From NCBI GenBank assembly GCA_022704925.1, contig JAKJFK010000094.1, positions 1 to 6,811 on the forward strand: a stretch of DNA of 6,811 bases. The letters run 5' to 3'. This DNA comes from a candidate division TA06 bacterium (GTDB taxonomy: Bacteria > Ratteibacteria > UBA8468 > MWAK01). The position numbers and the translations under genes are program-made. Shown piece by piece: positions 6,106 through 6,811 of this stretch. The first letter of the stretch is position 1; the number at the start of each line of letters is the position of its first letter. The notes below the pieces were generated by a model that was not told the DNA's origin, did not search any database, and saw only the letters and a program-made list of their open reading frames with translations.

Positions 6106-6811
6106 GTGAAAAACGCGTTTGGGAGATTGTGGTTCGGAAGGGGTGCCGGATTGCTGGCGGTTTCGGGCCTGCTGCTGACCGCGGCCGGGCCGGCCGGGGC
6201 CCAGCAGAAGCCGGGTGGACCCGGGGCCCCGTTGAATCCTTCGGCCGAGACGATCGAGTCGGTCTTCATCAAGGTGGCCGAGCAGATCAAGCCGGCGGTG
6301 GTCAACATCAGCACCACCCAGAAGGTTACGGTACGGAACAGTCCCTTCGACGATTTTTTCAGCGACCCGAATTTCCGGCGTTTCTTCGGTGACCAGGGCC
6401 CGCGCCAGCGCGAGTATTCCCGCCAGTCGCTCGGAAGCGGGGTCATCGTTTCGGCGGACGGGTACATCCTGACCAACAACCACGTGGTCGCCGAGGCCGC
6501 CGAGATCAAGGTGAAGCTGCTGGACGGCCGCGAGTTCATGGCCAAGGCGGTCGGGCAGGATGCCAAGACCGACCTGGCCGTCCTCAAGATCGAGGCCTCC
6601 GGCCTGAACGCCGCCGTCCTGGGGGATTACGAACGGATACAGGTCGGCCAGTGGGTGATGGCCGTCGGCAATCCCTTCGGCCTGGAGGGCACGGTCACCG
6701 TGGGCGTGGTCAGCGCCAAGGGGCGCCACCTCGGCTTGAACCCGATCGAGAGCTTCATCCAGACCGACGCCTCGATCAACCCCGGCAACAGCGGCGGGCC
6801 GCTGGTCAACC
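6106..6811 (+). CDS. HtrA/DegP-type periplasmic serine protease, C-terminus beyond window
   Basis: The 235 codons visible from the GTG start remain open at the right edge. Residues 1-32 are a Sec signal peptide (hydrophobic [16 protein letters not shown] before QQ), placing the protein in the periplasm. The mature part begins with [23 protein letters not shown], typical of HtrA, followed by an acidic and aromatic loop ([16 protein letters not shown], residues 80-95). The S1C trypsin-like catalytic triad is complete: H126 in TNNHVV, D156 in KTDLAVLK and S229 in [26 protein letters not shown] and [14 protein letters not shown] are also characteristic. The family degrades or refolds damaged envelope proteins and normally carries one or two C-terminal PDZ domains, which would lie beyond the window. 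It is transcribed divergently from the glycosidase-like gene. The exact subtype (DegP, DegQ or DegS-like) cannot be decided from this part, although a cleavable signal peptide argues against a membrane-anchored DegS type. The symbol is left blank for that reason. Confidence 0.95.
   Translation, partial: MKNAFGRLWFGRGAGLLAVSGLLLTAAGPAGAQQKPGGPGAPLNPSAETIESVFIKVAEQIKPAVVNISTTQKVTVRNSPFDDFFSDPNFRRFFGDQGPRQREYSRQSLGSGVIVSADGYILTNNHVVAEAAEIKVKLLDGREFMAKAVGQDAKTDLAVLKIEASGLNAAVLGDYERIQVGQWVMAVGNPFGLEGTVTVGVVSAKGRHLGLNPIESFIQTDASINPGNSGGPLVN

Noticed and set aside
3368-6109. Open plus-strand frame of 913 codons antisense to the whole glycosidase-like gene
   Set aside because: It mirrors the real gene in a GC-rich genome, where the antisense frame rarely meets stops. 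Its translation is a low-information Gly/Ala/Pro/Val/Glu mixture with no domain, and the minus-strand protein has structured motifs, a Shine-Dalgarno and a promoter.
6016-6729. Minus-strand frame of 237 codons opposite the protease gene
   Set aside because: The plus strand encodes an unmistakable HtrA protease with a complete catalytic triad; the antisense frame has no motif and no ribosome-binding site of note.

Overview
This GC-rich window carries five protein-coding genes and no RNA genes. Four genes are on the minus strand and one is on the plus strand. Two run off the window edges. The best taxonomic clue is a tandem pair of prepilin-like proteins, each with a [12 protein letters not shown]-terminus and an H-X9-DG motif. 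That protein type is abundant in the Planctomycetes-Verrucomicrobia-Lentisphaerae (PVC) bacteria. Together with glycosidase genes and GC-rich codon use, it suggests a PVC organism, perhaps Lentisphaerota. This is inference, because no marker gene is present.

Layout from left to right. (1) Positions 1-1633, minus: the N-terminal 544 codons of a secreted protein with a LamG-like domain followed by glycoside hydrolase family 2 (GH2) type beta-sandwich domains. It is cut by the window edge before any catalytic domain. (2) Positions 1634-1829: an intergenic stretch with a perfect 13-bp-stem hairpin just downstream of the pilin pair. (3) Positions 1830-2411 and 2429-3259, minus: two H-X9-DG prepilin-like genes 17 nt apart, clearly one transcription unit. 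(4) Positions 3260-3409: an AT-rich leader and a near-consensus sigma70-type promoter (TTGACA-N17-TAAAAT), whose -35 box overlaps the stop codon of the next gene. (5) Positions 3410-5905, minus: an 831-residue protein without a signal peptide, most like an (alpha/alpha)6 six-hairpin glycosidase between beta-sandwich domains. (6) Positions 5906-6105: a divergent promoter region with an extended -10 for the leftward gene, a weaker promoter for the rightward gene, and repeats between them. (7) Positions 6106-6811, plus: the N-terminal 235 codons of an HtrA/DegP-type periplasmic serine protease with an intact catalytic triad, cut by the window edge.

Taken together, this looks like a carbohydrate-utilisation neighbourhood: an exported glycan-binding or glycan-cleaving protein, a probable cytosolic glycosidase, and two surface or secretion pseudopilins. 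The neighbouring envelope protease may have only a general housekeeping role. The functional link between pilins and glycosidases is inferred from adjacency alone. The most second-look-worthy items are the unassigned 831-residue enzyme, the pilin pair between two glycosidase-type genes, and the strong internal promoter with its roughly 120-nt leader.
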